Shown: positions 8,947 through 23,641, counted from the first letter of the stretch. The stretch: 64,000 nt of DNA from Citrobacter gillenii (GCF_013337685.1 NZ_SUQN01000009.1:62001-126000), one strand, 5' to 3'. The notes: generated by a model from the sequence alone, not told the origin. Program-made: numbers and translations.

Positions 8947-9628
8947 TTTCCAGTTAAGCGTGTTGTGTCTGGTGATTACGCTGGGTATCTATTTTGCCAA
9001 CAAGCGCCTGTATCGTCGTTTTCGGACATTGCCGCTGATGCCGCTGGTCCTCACGCCCGCGCTGTTGGTGCTGATGCTGGTGTTCGGGCATATCTCCTGG
9101 CAAAACTATATTGGTGAATCGCACTGGCTGATGTGGCTTCTGGGCCCGGCGACCATCGCATTTGCCGTGCCGGTTTACGATAATCTCGCGGTCATTAAGC
9201 GTCACTGGATGTCGCTGACGGCAGGCGTGGTGACAGCAACACTGGTGGCCGTCACCAGTTCGGTATGGCTGGCGCGTCTGTTTATGTTACCCGATGAAAT
9301 CCAGCGCAGCCTGGCGGTGCGCTCGGTGACCACGCCATTTGCACTGGCGGCGGCCGAGCCGCTGGGCGGGCAACCTGATCTGGTGGCGCTGTTTGTGGTG
9401 ATCACCGGCGTATTCGGTATGGCGGTGGGCGACATGCTGTTTTTGCGCCTTTCCATTCGTGAAGGGATGGCGAAAGGGGCTGGGTTTGGTGCGGCGTCGC
9501 ACGGCGCAGGCACCGCGCGCTCCTATGAGCTTGGCCAACAGGAAGGGGTGATTGCCAGCCTGGTAATGATGCTTTCCGGCGTGGTGATGGTGCTGGTGGC
9601 ACCGCTGGTCGCGAGGCTGATGTTCTGA
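8939..9628 (+). CDS. CidB/LrgB-family membrane protein
   Basis: A 229-residue protein of the LrgB family with about seven membrane helices. The family signature is the C-terminal half, including the segment GFGAASHGAGTARSYELG at about residues 182-199. Translation starts at a GTG lying within the last codons of the cidA-like gene. Together the two form a CidA/CidB-type complex whose job in enterobacteria may be antiholin-like or export/import of small carboxylates; the sequence alone cannot decide this. Confidence 0.87.
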   Translation: MSNFQLSVLCLVITLGIYFANKRLYRRFRTLPLMPLVLTPALLVLMLVFGHISWQNYIGESHWLMWLLGPATIAFAVPVYDNLAVIKRHWMSLTAGVVTATLVAVTSSVWLARLFMLPDEIQRSLAVRSVTTPFALAAAEPLGGQPDLVALFVVITGVFGMAVGDMLFLRLSIREGMAKGAGFGAASHGAGTARSYELGQQEGVIASLVMMLSGVVMVLVAPLVARLMF

Positions 9629-9643
9629 CCAGCGGCCCGTACG

Positions 9644-10933
9644 CTATTTCAGCCGTGAAATCAGTTCAAACTCTTTAAAATTTACCGGGCGCTGCTGCTG
9701 CATGGAGCGATTCCCGGCGATGCCGGTCAGAATTGACATGGCGCCCGCGCGATGGTCGGCGGCTCGCTGCAGCGGATCGTGTCGCGGCTCGCCAAACAGA
9801 TCGGCCAGCATCGCGTTATCACCGCCGCCGTGGCCACCTTCGCCCAGCGTGAAGTCGGCCTGCCAGGGCGCAGCGAACATCGGGAAAACGGTAATATCAC
9901 AGCTTTCCAGGCTGCCTTCGTTCTCCCTCGCCCCGCCTGCATTGACGTATGATTTCTCCACGATCTTCATCTCCAGGCGACCTTCGCTACCGTTAAACAC
10001 CACGTTCAGTCCTTCCCACGGCAGATAAGTGTTCAACGAGTAGGTGAGCTGTACCTGGTTTTGATACTTCACCAGCACCGACAGCGTGTCTTCAATGGTG
10101 ATGCCATCGCTGAATACGCTTTGATCTCGGAAATAGTTGTCTTCGTGTTCAGCATCCAGATACAGCGCTTTAAGCTGCGGATTCTCCGCCATTTGCAGTG
10201 CAAACGGATCGTCCTTGGCCTGCGCATAGCCATGAGCACGTGGATAAAACTGCGTCACACCGCGGCGTTCGGCATTTTCTTTTCCGTAGAAACGCAGGCT
10301 GCCTTCGGCATAAACACGCTGTGGATAGCTGTCCAGCCAGAAGTTCATCAGGTCAAAATGATGGGTTGATTTATGCACCAGCAGGCCGCCGCTGTTGCGC
10401 TTTTCCCGATGCCAGCGGCGGAAGTAATCGGCGCCGTGTTCGGTATTCAGTAACCACTCAAAGTGAACCGAAAAGACGTCGCCAATGGCACCGTTCATCA
10501 GCAGCTCGCGTACCTTGCTGTGATGCGGAGCATAGCGATAGTTAAAGGCGACGCGCACCTCGTGTCCGGTCTCTTCAATGGCGTCGAGAATACGCAGGGC
10601 GCGCTTCTCATCGATGGTCATCGGTTTTTCAGTGATCACATCACAGCCCGCGTGCAGCGCCCGCACGATATAGTCATCGTGGGTGCGGTCCATAGTGGTC
10701 ACGATGATGACATCGGGGCGGGTTTCGCGGATCATGTCTTCAAACTGTGCGGCTTTCCAGGTGGATACCGGAGCGGCCCCCTCATTTTTTAATAGCTGAT
10801 TCGCGTAGTTCATACGGGTTTGGTTGGTGTCGCAAAAGGCGACCAGCCGGGCGTTTTCCTTCCATTGCCCACCAATCGCTGAGATATACAGGCCCGCTCG
10901 CCCGCCGGTTCCTACCAGGGCATATTTCTTCAT
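9644..10933 (-). CDS. Gfo/Idh/MocA-family oxidoreductase
   Basis: NAD(P)-dependent sugar or inositol dehydrogenase-like enzyme of 429 residues. It shows the N-terminal Rossmann motif (ALVGTGGRAGLYISAIG, about residues 4-20) and the family motif EKPM near residue 98, in which the lysine takes part in catalysis, followed by the second domain with the segment GGLLVHKSTHHFDLM. The ATG at 10933 follows AGAGG; an upstream in-frame ATG at 10951 overlaps that site. It stands alone, convergent with cidB. A KdgR-like operator at 10974-10992 suggests a role in uronate or pectin-derived sugar use, but the substrate is unknown. It has no counterpart at this place in E. coli. Confidence 0.85.
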   Translation of the reverse strand: MKKYALVGTGGRAGLYISAIGGQWKENARLVAFCDTNQTRMNYANQLLKNEGAAPVSTWKAAQFEDMIRETRPDVIIVTTMDRTHDDYIVRALHAGCDVITEKPMTIDEKRALRILDAIEETGHEVRVAFNYRYAPHHSKVRELLMNGAIGDVFSVHFEWLLNTEHGADYFRRWHREKRNSGGLLVHKSTHHFDLMNFWLDSYPQRVYAEGSLRFYGKENAERRGVTQFYPRAHGYAQAKDDPFALQMAENPQLKALYLDAEHEDNYFRDQSVFSDGITIEDTLSVLVKYQNQVQLTYSLNTYLPWEGLNVVFNGSEGRLEMKIVEKSYVNAGGARENEGSLESCDITVFPMFAAPWQADFTLGEGGHGGGDNAMLADLFGEPRHDPLQRAADHRAGAMSILTGIAGNRSMQQQRPVNFKEFELISRLK

Positions 10934-10973
10934 CGCATCCTCTTTTCTCAAAATGAATTAACGTGTTTATGTA

Positions 10974-10992
10974 ATAAAAACAGTGTTTCAAT
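10974..10992 (-). promoter_or_regulatory. KdgR-like operator before the oxidoreductase gene
   Basis: On the minus strand the site reads ATTGAAACACTGTTTTTAT and agrees with the KdgR consensus AATRAAAYRNYRTTTYATT at about 16 of 19 positions. It lies 41 bases upstream of the oxidoreductase start. Binding is inferred. Confidence 0.45.
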
Positions 10993-11175
10993 TTCATTTT
11001 GGTACTGTAGCGCTATCAACAGTGATGGATACGTTGGAGAGAGAAAACTGTGATCCCCAGCGAAAAAGACCGGAGAAGATGTCGATATTCTGATTTTCCC
11101 ATGAACGCTTTTTAGCCTTACGCTCATATTTTACAATCGTTATTAATTCCGTTAGCCAGTGTAAGGATATTCAGT

Positions 11176-12129
11176 GTGAAATATTTGTGGTTATCTGCTC
11201 TCCTGTTCAGCCAGGTCGTTATGGCCTGGTGTCCTGATGAGGACCAAAAGGTGGTACTTCAGGGAACATTGATACAACAGACGCTACCCGGCCCGCCAAA
11301 TTACGAAAGCATCAAGGACGGCGATGAAGCGGTAACTTATGATTATCTAAAGTTGGATCAACCTTTTGAGTGTGATATTACCGGTGAGAGTGAAAGTGTA
11401 CCGCTAGTACAGCTTATGTTGATGGGCAAAAGTAAGCCTGGTTACGCCGATCTTGCTCCTTCTCTGGGAAAAGATGTCATCCTGACTGGGAAAACGATGT
11501 ATGCCCAAACTGGCCTCCACTTTACCTCTGTCTTGCTCATCCTTGATGATGTGAAAGATGTTACCCCTCTCAACACGCCCGAACAAAAGAAAAGCGCGCT
11601 GATTCAGTTTCAACAGTTCCAGCAGGTGCTGAGTGAGAAAAACGTTGCCGCATTAAAGTCTTATTTTGTATTCCCATTACCGGGCAGCCTTGATGATTTT
11701 ATTCCTTACGATGAATCACAATCATCTCAGTCGGATCAGCTTACCGAGGCGGTGTTTGATAAAAATGCGTCGCAGATTATTAAGGGTTTACACATCTTGA
11801 GTAGTCTTGATGTTAACCCTGACACTCTGGAAATCAAAGAACACCGGATAAACGCGCTATCGGCACAAGAGCAGAAACGGAAATACTTTCCGGGTGATGA
11901 AGACGGCACGTTTTATTATGAAGAAAACGGTCAGCGTCACGTGGTTGACGGAACCTGCGACACGGTTGCTATGGGGGAATTTGACGAGGGCGTTTTAAGG
12001 CTTTCTCAGGGTACCGATGCGAATAAACAACGGCCTGGCCTCTCAGAGTCTTGTGACGGAGCCTCGTCATATTTGTTTAAGCTAATTGATGGAAAACTCC
12101 GTCTGGTGGCGAGTTTTACCGCAGGTTGA
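11176..12129 (+). CDS. Secreted protein of unknown function (DUF4431-like N-terminal part)
   Basis: I do not recognise a function. The 317-residue protein starts at a GTG that follows AAGGA and has a short signal peptide (cleavage after MAW or nearby, about residues 17-18), so it is probably periplasmic. The segment from about residue 25 to 70, ending YDYLKLDQPFECDITG, resembles the DUF4431 domain found in small secreted proteobacterial proteins. The rest is acidic and polar, without membrane segments, and has cysteines near 260 and 293 that could form a disulfide. It is flanked by actP in convergent orientation and has no operon partner. Confidence 0.65.
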   Translation: MKYLWLSALLFSQVVMAWCPDEDQKVVLQGTLIQQTLPGPPNYESIKDGDEAVTYDYLKLDQPFECDITGESESVPLVQLMLMGKSKPGYADLAPSLGKDVILTGKTMYAQTGLHFTSVLLILDDVKDVTPLNTPEQKKSALIQFQQFQQVLSEKNVAALKSYFVFPLPGSLDDFIPYDESQSSQSDQLTEAVFDKNASQIIKGLHILSSLDVNPDTLEIKEHRINALSAQEQKRKYFPGDEDGTFYYEENGQRHVVDGTCDTVAMGEFDEGVLRLSQGTDANKQRPGLSESCDGASSYLFKLIDGKLRLVASFTAG

Positions 12130-12143
12130 ATCTGTGCCGAACA

Positions 12144-12168
12144 CTCCCCGACCGGTGAAGCCGGGGAG
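12144..12168. terminator. Convergent hairpin between the secreted protein gene and actP
   Basis: CTCCCCG and CGGGGAG pair around an 11-base loop between two convergent stop codons. No strong T tract follows on either strand, so it may be only an mRNA-stabilising stem. Confidence 0.4.
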
Positions 12169-12176
12169 GAGATCTA

Positions 12177-14137
<1,961 letters not shown>

Positions 14138-14280
14138 CGCAGAGCTCTCCAGAGGTCCCCTTTGTCTTTCACACTGCAGGCATGACCTGTTAGCTGTCGC
14201 AGTCCGGCAACACGAAATCCTTTGGGGGAGGTTTTATAATTTCCCTCCCGATGAAGAGAGGGTAGGGGGATTTTTTATTT

Positions 14281-14361
14281 TGCCGGATGGCAGCTAACGC
14301 CTTATCCGGCCTACAAGGGATGCTGAACCTGTAGGCCCGATAAGCAGCGCGCCATCGGGCA
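14281..14361. repeat. BIME between acs and yjcH
   Basis: Two inverted REP units (tgccggatggc...ttatccggcctac and gtaggcccgataagc...gccatcgggc) lie 15 bases past the acs stop codon. In this position they may protect the acs part of the mRNA from 3' exonucleases and lower expression of the two genes that follow. Confidence 0.9.
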
Positions 14362-14375
14362 TTTCACGGTTAGGG

Positions 14376-18208
<3,833 letters not shown>

Positions 18209-18252
18209 CCCCTTTCCGCCTCGCAAGGGGCGGATAACTCAACGGAGTGAAT

Positions 18253-18819
18253 ATGAGCGTATTACGTTCGTTATTAACTGCTGGGGTGCTGGCGTCAGGC
18301 CTGTTCTGGAGCCTGTGCGGGAATGCCGCGACCCCCACGCCACAGGAATCGGATCAACGCTTTACGGTCACCCAACAGCGTAATCCGGATGCCGCCTGTC
18401 TGGATTGTCACAAGCCGGACACCGAAGGCATGCATGGTAAACATGCCGAAGTCATCAACCCAAATAATAAACTGCCGGTTACCTGCACCAACTGTCACGG
18501 CCAGCCGTCACCCAATCACCGCGAAGGGGTGAAGGATGTGATGCGCTTTAATGAGCCGATGTACAACGTGGAGCAGCAGAACAGCGTCTGTATGTCCTGT
18601 CACCTGCCTGAGCAGTTGCAAAAAGCGTTCTGGCCGCACGATGTCCACGTGACGAAAGTAGCGTGTGCCAGCTGTCACTCACTGCATCCGAAGCAAGACA
18701 CGATGCAGACGCTAAGCGATAAAGGACGGATCAAGATTTGCGTCGATTGCCACAGCGATCAGCGTAACAATCCAAACTTTAATCCGGCGTCGATTCCCTT
18801 GCTTAAGGAGCATCCATGA
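18253..18819 (+). CDS. nrfB: Pentahaem cytochrome c NrfB
   Basis: Periplasmic electron carrier that passes electrons from the NrfCD quinol dehydrogenase to NrfA. The protein has 188 residues from the ATG at 18253, which follows CGGAG; a GTG two codons upstream overlaps that site. The signal peptide ends near residue 25. Five CxxCH motifs are seen: CLDCH, CTNCH, CMSCH, CASCH and CVDCH. Its last bases overlap nrfC by four (ATGA). Confidence 0.96.
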   Translation: MSVLRSLLTAGVLASGLFWSLCGNAATPTPQESDQRFTVTQQRNPDAACLDCHKPDTEGMHGKHAEVINPNNKLPVTCTNCHGQPSPNHREGVKDVMRFNEPMYNVEQQNSVCMSCHLPEQLQKAFWPHDVHVTKVACASCHSLHPKQDTMQTLSDKGRIKICVDCHSDQRNNPNFNPASIPLLKEHP

Positions 18820-19487
18820 GTTGCTCTCGTCGCCAGTTTATCACCGGCGTCGGCGCGCTGGTGGCTGTTAGCGGGACGGCGGGACGCGTCGTGGCGAAGA
18901 CGTTAAACATTAACGGCGTGCGTTACGGCATGATACATGATGAATCATTATGCATCGGCTGTACCGCCTGCATGGATGCCTGTCGGGAAGTGAACAGCGT
19001 GCCGGAAGGCGTATCGCGTCTGACGATTATTCGCAGCGAGCCGCTGGGGACGTTTCCTGATGTGAAGTACCGCTTCTTCCGCCATTCGTGCCAGCACTGC
19101 GATCACGCCCCCTGTGTTGACGTCTGCCCGACGGGGGCATCGTATCGCGATGCTGCCACCGGCATTGTGGATGTGAACCCGGATCTGTGCGTCGGTTGCC
19201 AGTATTGCATCGCCGCCTGCCCGTATCGTGTGCGCTTTATTCATCCGGTCAACAAAACGGCAGATAAGTGCGACTTCTGCCGTAAAACCAACCTGAAAGC
19301 GGGCAAGCAGCCTGCTTGCGTTGAGTCATGTCCGACGAAAGCGCTGACGTTTGGTAATCTGGACGATCCCAACAGCGAGGTCTCTCGTCTGTTACACCAG
19401 AAAAATACCTACCGTTACAAGCTGGCGTTAGGCACCAAACCGAAGGTCTACCGCGTTCCCTTTAAATACGGGGAGGTGAGTCAATGA
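18816..19487 (+). CDS. nrfC: Iron-sulfur subunit NrfC
   Basis: Periplasmic ferredoxin-like subunit of the menaquinol:NrfB oxidoreductase. The 223 residues begin with a twin-arginine signal ([10 protein letters not shown]). Cysteine clusters for four [4Fe-4S] centres follow: [11 protein letters not shown] near 47, [26 protein letters not shown] and CDFCRKTN...CVESCP. The gene overlaps both neighbours by four bases, which suggests coupled translation. Confidence 0.96.
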   Translation: MSCSRRQFITGVGALVAVSGTAGRVVAKTLNINGVRYGMIHDESLCIGCTACMDACREVNSVPEGVSRLTIIRSEPLGTFPDVKYRFFRHSCQHCDHAPCVDVCPTGASYRDAATGIVDVNPDLCVGCQYCIAACPYRVRFIHPVNKTADKCDFCRKTNLKAGKQPACVESCPTKALTFGNLDDPNSEVSRLLHQKNTYRYKLALGTKPKVYRVPFKYGEVSQ

Positions 19488-20440
19488 CACCCGCTTCTGC
19501 ATTCCATTTTGAATCACTGGTGTGGGACTGGCCCATCGCCATCTATCTGTTCCTGATCGGTATTTCCGCCGGACTGGTGACGCTGTCGGTATTGCTTCGA
19601 CGGCAGCATCCGGAAGCGGGCGGTTCAGACAGTACGTTACTGCGTACCACGCTGGTACTCGGGCCGGGAGCGATTATTCTCGGCCTGCTGATCCTGGTCT
19701 TGCACCTGACGCGTCCATGGACCTTCTGGAAACTGATGTTCCACTACAGCTTCACCTCGGTGATGTCGATGGGGGTCATGCTATTCCAGTTGTATATGGT
19801 GGTGCTGGTGCTGTGGCTGGCAAAAATCTTTGATAAAGAGGTTATTGCCCTGCAACAGCGCTTCGTGCCTCGTCTGACGATCGTGCCAAAACTGCTGGCG
19901 CTGATCGCGCCGTTCCATCGTCTGCTGGAAACAGTGATGCTGGTGCTGGCGGTGCTGCTCGGGGCCTACACAGGGTTCCTGCTGTCGGCGCTGAAATCCT
20001 ATCCGTTCCTGAATAACCCGATCTTGCCAGTGCTGTTCCTGTTTTCCGGGATCTCGTCCGGTGCGGCGGTGGCGCTGATCGCCATGGCATTGCGCCATCG
20101 CGGTAACCCGCACACCACCGAGGCGCATTTTGTACACCGCATGGAAACCCCGGTAGTGTGGCTGGAAATCTTCCTGCTGGCGGCGTTCTTTATCGGGCTG
20201 GCGCTGGGCGATGACGGCAAAATGCGCGCGCTGGTTGCGGCGTTGGGCGGTGGTTTCTGGACCTGGTGGTTCTGGCTGGGCGTGGCCGGGTTGGGGCTGA
20301 TCCTGCCGATGCTGCTGAAACCGTGGGCGAATCGCAGCCCGACGTTTCACGGTGTGCTGGCAGTGTGTGGTGCCAGCCTGACCGGCGTGCTGCTGCTGCG
20401 CTTTTTCATTCTGTATGCAGGGCAACTGACGGTTGCGTAG
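19484..20440 (+). CDS. nrfD: Membrane quinol-oxidising subunit NrfD
   Basis: Inner-membrane subunit of the NrfD/PsrC family with about eight helices, 318 residues, which oxidises menaquinol and hands electrons to NrfC. The sequence is hydrophobic throughout and keeps the family features around GISAGLVTLSVLLRR and FLLSALKSYPFLNNP. It lacks haem motifs, as expected. Confidence 0.94.
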   Translation: MTPASAFHFESLVWDWPIAIYLFLIGISAGLVTLSVLLRRQHPEAGGSDSTLLRTTLVLGPGAIILGLLILVLHLTRPWTFWKLMFHYSFTSVMSMGVMLFQLYMVVLVLWLAKIFDKEVIALQQRFVPRLTIVPKLLALIAPFHRLLETVMLVLAVLLGAYTGFLLSALKSYPFLNNPILPVLFLFSGISSGAAVALIAMALRHRGNPHTTEAHFVHRMETPVVWLEIFLLAAFFIGLALGDDGKMRALVAALGGGFWTWWFWLGVAGLGLILPMLLKPWANRSPTFHGVLAVCGASLTGVLLLRFFILYAGQLTVA

Positions 20441-20489
20441 GGCAAGGTGATTTCTGGACGTACTCCTTCCTGAAGCCGGTTTTCTGGCA

Positions 20490-22181
20490 TTGTTGTTAAG
20501 TCTCGGGGTCAACGTGTTGACCCCGCTTGCCGTGCTGACGGGCGTACGTCAGCGCTGGCAGGGCGTTATGCGTCTGGCCTGCGTGGGCGTGTGGACGCAG
20601 TTTGCGCTGCTGTTGCTGGCCTTTGCCATTCTGGTGTTCTGTTTCCTGACCAGTGATTTCTCCGTTGTTTACGTAGCTCAGCACAGCTATAGCCTGCTGC
20701 CGTGGGGATTAAAGCTGGCGGCGGTGTGGGGTGGTCATGAAGGATCGCTGCTACTGTGGGTGCTGTTTCTTTCTGCCTGGAGCGCACTGTTCGCCTGGCG
20801 CTCCAGGCGTGAGCCGGACGCGCTATTTCCGTTAACCCTCTGTGTCTTGTCAATGATGACCGCGTCATTGCTGCTGTTCGTGGTGGTGTGGTCCGATCCG
20901 TTCGTACGCATCTTCCCGCCGGCAATTGAAGGGCGCGACCTGAACCCGATGCTGCAACACCTGGGGCTGATTCTGCATCCACCGCTGCTGTATCTGGGCT
21001 ACGGTGGGCTGATGGTGGCGGCCGGCGTGGCGCTGGCTTCGCTGCTGCGCGGCGGCTTTAACGCGCGGACTGCCTGGGTGTGCTGGCGCTGGGCGCTGCC
21101 CGGCTGGTGCGCCCTGACGCTTGGGATCATCCTTGGTTCCTGGTGGGCTTATTGTGAACTGGGCTGGGGCGGCTGGTGGTTCTGGGACCCGGTAGAAAAC
21201 GCTTCCTTATTACCCTGGCTTTCCGCCAGTGCGTTACTGCATAGCCTGTATGTCTCACGGCAGCGTGGAGGTTTCCCGCACTGGTCGCTGCTGCTGGCGA
21301 TTGTCACGCTGATTTTATCGCTGTTGGGCACGCTGATTGTGCGTTCCGGCATACTGGTTTCTGTTCATGCCTTTGCGCTGGACAACGTCCGCGCTGCGCC
21401 GCTGTTTGCGCTGTTTACCGTGTTAAGCCTGGCATCGCTCGGTCTGTATGCCTGGCGGGCGCGGGACGTCGGTCACACGGTACGTTTTGGCGGCTGGTCG
21501 CGTGAGATGATGATTCTGGTCGCGCTGCTGCTGTTTTGCGCGGTGCTGCTTATCGTGTTGATTGGCACGCTGTATCCGATGATTTACGGCCTGTTTGGTT
21601 GGGGACGACTCTCCGTTGGCGCGCCTTACTTCAACCGTGCAACGCTGCCGTTTGGCCTGCTGATGCTGGTGGTCATCGTGATAGCGACGATCAGAAGCCG
21701 GAAGGTGCCGCTGCGAAGCCAGCTTCCGGCGCTGCTGGCGCATGCTGGCGTGCTGGTTTTTGCTGCAGGGATCGTGTTCTCCAGCGGGAGCCGCCAGGAA
21801 GTGAGCCTGAATCTGAGTCCTGGGCAGCAGGTTGAACTGGCAGGCTATGTTTTCCGCTTTGAGCACCTCTCTCTGGAAGCAAAAGGAAACTACACCAGTG
21901 AAAAGGCGCTGATTACGCTCTGGCAGGATGAGAAACGCATCGGCAGCCTGCAGCCCGAAAGACGCTTCTATTCCGCGCGTCGCCAGCAAATGATGGAGCC
22001 GGGTATCCGTTGGAACCTGCTGCACGACTGGTACGCGGTGATCGGCGAAAAAACCGGACCGGAGCGCTATGCCATGCGCTTGTACGTGCAAAGTGGTGTG
22101 CGTTGGGTTTGGGGCGGAGGGCTGCTGATGGTATTCGGCGCGCTGCTCAGCGGCTGGCGGGGGAGAAAGCGCGATGCGTAA
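20490..22181 (+). CDS. nrfE: Haem lyase subunit NrfE (CcmF-like)
   Basis: Membrane component of the special haem lyase that attaches haem to the CWSCK site of NrfA. It has many helices and the CcmF-family tryptophan-rich motif ELGWGGWWFWDPVENA near residue 227. The start is uncertain: I give the TTG at 20490 (563 residues), but it has no Shine-Dalgarno sequence. The frame is open back to 20451, and the preceding residues (LPEAGFLALL) look like real coding sequence, so a CTG at 20454, six bases after AAGG, is an alternative. There is no ATG or GTG in frame. The 3' end overlaps nrfF by 8 bases. Confidence 0.88.
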   Translation: MLLSLGVNVLTPLAVLTGVRQRWQGVMRLACVGVWTQFALLLLAFAILVFCFLTSDFSVVYVAQHSYSLLPWGLKLAAVWGGHEGSLLLWVLFLSAWSALFAWRSRREPDALFPLTLCVLSMMTASLLLFVVVWSDPFVRIFPPAIEGRDLNPMLQHLGLILHPPLLYLGYGGLMVAAGVALASLLRGGFNARTAWVCWRWALPGWCALTLGIILGSWWAYCELGWGGWWFWDPVENASLLPWLSASALLHSLYVSRQRGGFPHWSLLLAIVTLILSLLGTLIVRSGILVSVHAFALDNVRAAPLFALFTVLSLASLGLYAWRARDVGHTVRFGGWSREMMILVALLLFCAVLLIVLIGTLYPMIYGLFGWGRLSVGAPYFNRATLPFGLLMLVVIVIATIRSRKVPLRSQLPALLAHAGVLVFAAGIVFSSGSRQEVSLNLSPGQQVELAGYVFRFEHLSLEAKGNYTSEKALITLWQDEKRIGSLQPERRFYSARRQQMMEPGIRWNLLHDWYAVIGEKTGPERYAMRLYVQSGVRWVWGGGLLMVFGALLSGWRGRKRDA

Positions 22182-22683
22182 ATTAATCACAGCGTTGCCG
22201 GATGGCGGCGTAAACGCCTTATCCGGCCTACAGGGTACGCAAACCGTAGGCCGGATAAGCGCAGCGCCATCCGGCAGAAAGTTTTTACTCTTAACGATCG
22301 TCTTGTTTTTCATCACTTTCGCTACGCATGCCCAGGTTGTCGACACCTGGCGTTTTGACAACCCGCAACAGCAGGAAAAAGCGCTGTCTATTGCCAGCCA
22401 GTTGCGCTGCCCACAGTGCCAGAATCAAAACTTACTGGAATCCAATGCGCCGGTGGCGGTCAGTATGCGTCATCAGGTGTATAGCATGGTGGCAGAGGGC
22501 AAAAGTGAACATGAGATCACCACGTGGATGACCGATCGTTACGGTGATTTCGTCCGCTATAACCCGCCGCTCAATAAGCAGACGCTGTTGTTGTGGGCAC
22601 TGCCGTGCCTGTTATTGCTGCTGGTGGGCGTGATTATCTGGCGGGTGAGAACGCATCAGCGCGTAGAAGAGGATGAACGATGA
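22174..22683 (+). CDS. nrfF: Haem lyase subunit NrfF with a REP-encoded N-terminal extension
   Basis: CcmH-like thioredoxin-fold partner of NrfE that keeps the NrfA apoprotein cysteines reduced; the motif [10 protein letters not shown] with its CxxC is intact at about residues 78-87. At 169 residues it is about 40 longer than E. coli NrfF (127). The extra part is N-terminal: codons 8-34 are read from a complete REP pair (22195-22277). The normal signal peptide, beginning at [12 protein letters not shown], follows only after it. There is no ATG or GTG after the REP that would restore a standard start, so the signal peptide carries a roughly 34-residue leader. A C-terminal membrane helix lies near 136-156. 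Confidence 0.88.
   Translation: MRKLITALPDGGVNALSGLQGTQTVGRISAAPSGRKFLLLTIVLFFITFATHAQVVDTWRFDNPQQQEKALSIASQLRCPQCQNQNLLESNAPVAVSMRHQVYSMVAEGKSEHEITTWMTDRYGDFVRYNPPLNKQTLLLWALPCLLLLLVGVIIWRVRTHQRVEEDER
22195..22277. repeat. REP pair inside the nrfF coding sequence
   Basis: The unit ttgccggatggcgg...ccttatccggcctac is followed by its inverted partner gtaggccggataagc...gccatccggca. It is a full BIME of the same kind as the intergenic ones in this window, but it is translated without a stop codon as part of nrfF. Confidence 0.95.
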
Positions 22684-23297
22684 GTCAGCCTGAATGTTGT
22701 GCACCGTTGCGTCCGATGCCGGTAAAACGCCTGGCCGCTATAGCTGTGCTGATGGTGATTGCCTGCACGGGAGGGTATTTGTTGTCGCCTAAATGGCAGG
22801 CGGTCCAGCAGGAGCAGGCGCGACTGGCTGACCCGTTACATGCGTTTTCTGATGAAAATATGCAGGAAAAACAGCTGCTTTCGCTGCAGTCAAAAATACG
22901 TGCCAACCCGCAAGACAGCACGCAATGGGCGCAACTGGGTGAGTATTATCTTTGGCAAAACGCGTATCATAATGCGCTACTGGCCTATGAGCAGGCGCTG
23001 CGTTTGCGCGGTGAAAACGCCGAGATCTATTCGGCACTGGCGACGGTGCTGTACTATCAGTCCGGGCAGCATATGACGCCGCAAACCCGTGAGATGATTG
23101 AGAAATCGCTGGCGCTGGACCCGACAGAAGTTACCGCGCTGATGCTGCTGGCTGCTGATGCGTTTATGCAGGCCGACTATGCACAGGCTATTTTGCAGTG
23201 GCAAAAAGTTCTCGATTTAAACTCGCCGAGGGTGGATCGTGCTCAGTTGATTGACTCAATCAATATGGCGAAATTGCTGCAGAATCGACAAAAATAA
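22680..23297 (+). CDS. nrfG: Haem lyase subunit NrfG (TPR protein)
   Basis: A 205-residue membrane-anchored protein with an N-terminal helix (about residues 14-34) and a tetratricopeptide-repeat domain facing the periplasm. TPR proteins of this type (CcmI/NrfG) bind the C-terminus of the apocytochrome, here NrfA, and present it to NrfE/NrfF. TPR-like repeats are visible, for example [20 protein letters not shown]. The start overlaps the nrfF stop (ATGA). Last gene of the operon. Confidence 0.93.
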   Translation: MSQPECCAPLRPMPVKRLAAIAVLMVIACTGGYLLSPKWQAVQQEQARLADPLHAFSDENMQEKQLLSLQSKIRANPQDSTQWAQLGEYYLWQNAYHNALLAYEQALRLRGENAEIYSALATVLYYQSGQHMTPQTREMIEKSLALDPTEVTALMLLAADAFMQADYAQAILQWQKVLDLNSPRVDRAQLIDSINMAKLLQNRQK

Positions 23298-23641
23298 TTT
23301 TTGTTTTTTTGTGATTTGCGTCGTTTTTGCTGTGCAAAAAAACAGCAGTTGAACAAATTAGCGAAAAAAACGCACAGTCATAATTCTTCATTTTTTATCA
23401 AATGAATATTCTTTTATAACAAAAAGTTATTCATGATGACCCGCATAAACTCGCGTTTTTATGCATAAAATCAGCTAAAGGCCCTGTTCTTAAAGGGTTG
23501 CGCTGAATGCCATGCAAATGATAATGATAATAAGCGTTAAAAAATTCCATAAACGAACGCAACACAATTCATACCCTTTCAGTATGTACTATTCCCATAG
23601 GTTATATGTGAAATAGCGCTCCATCGAGGAAGTCCGTTGTT
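23298..23641. other. nrfG-gltP intergenic region
   Basis: 344 AT-rich bases with several A and T runs after nrfG. No convincing terminator could be fixed. A Fur-like hexamer repeat lies at 23520-23538 before gltP. No coding sequence is supported. Confidence 0.5.
23520..23538 (+). promoter_or_regulatory. Fur-box-like sequence upstream of gltP
   Basis: GATAATGATAATAAGCGTT shares the first 12 bases exactly with the 19-base Fur consensus GATAATGATAATCATTATC, 14 of 19 overall. It is about 104 bases before gltP. Iron control of gltP is not something I know to be established. Confidence 0.35.

Noticed and set aside
14221-14280. GA/CT-rich stem (CCCTC...GAGGG) with T run between acs and yjcH as terminator
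   Set aside because: The T run lies on the plus strand, where no transcript is expected; it is inside the leftward acs operon.
21423-22361. Minus-strand frame opposite nrfE/nrfF
   Set aside because: Runs through the REP and across two real genes, with compositional bias of an antisense frame.
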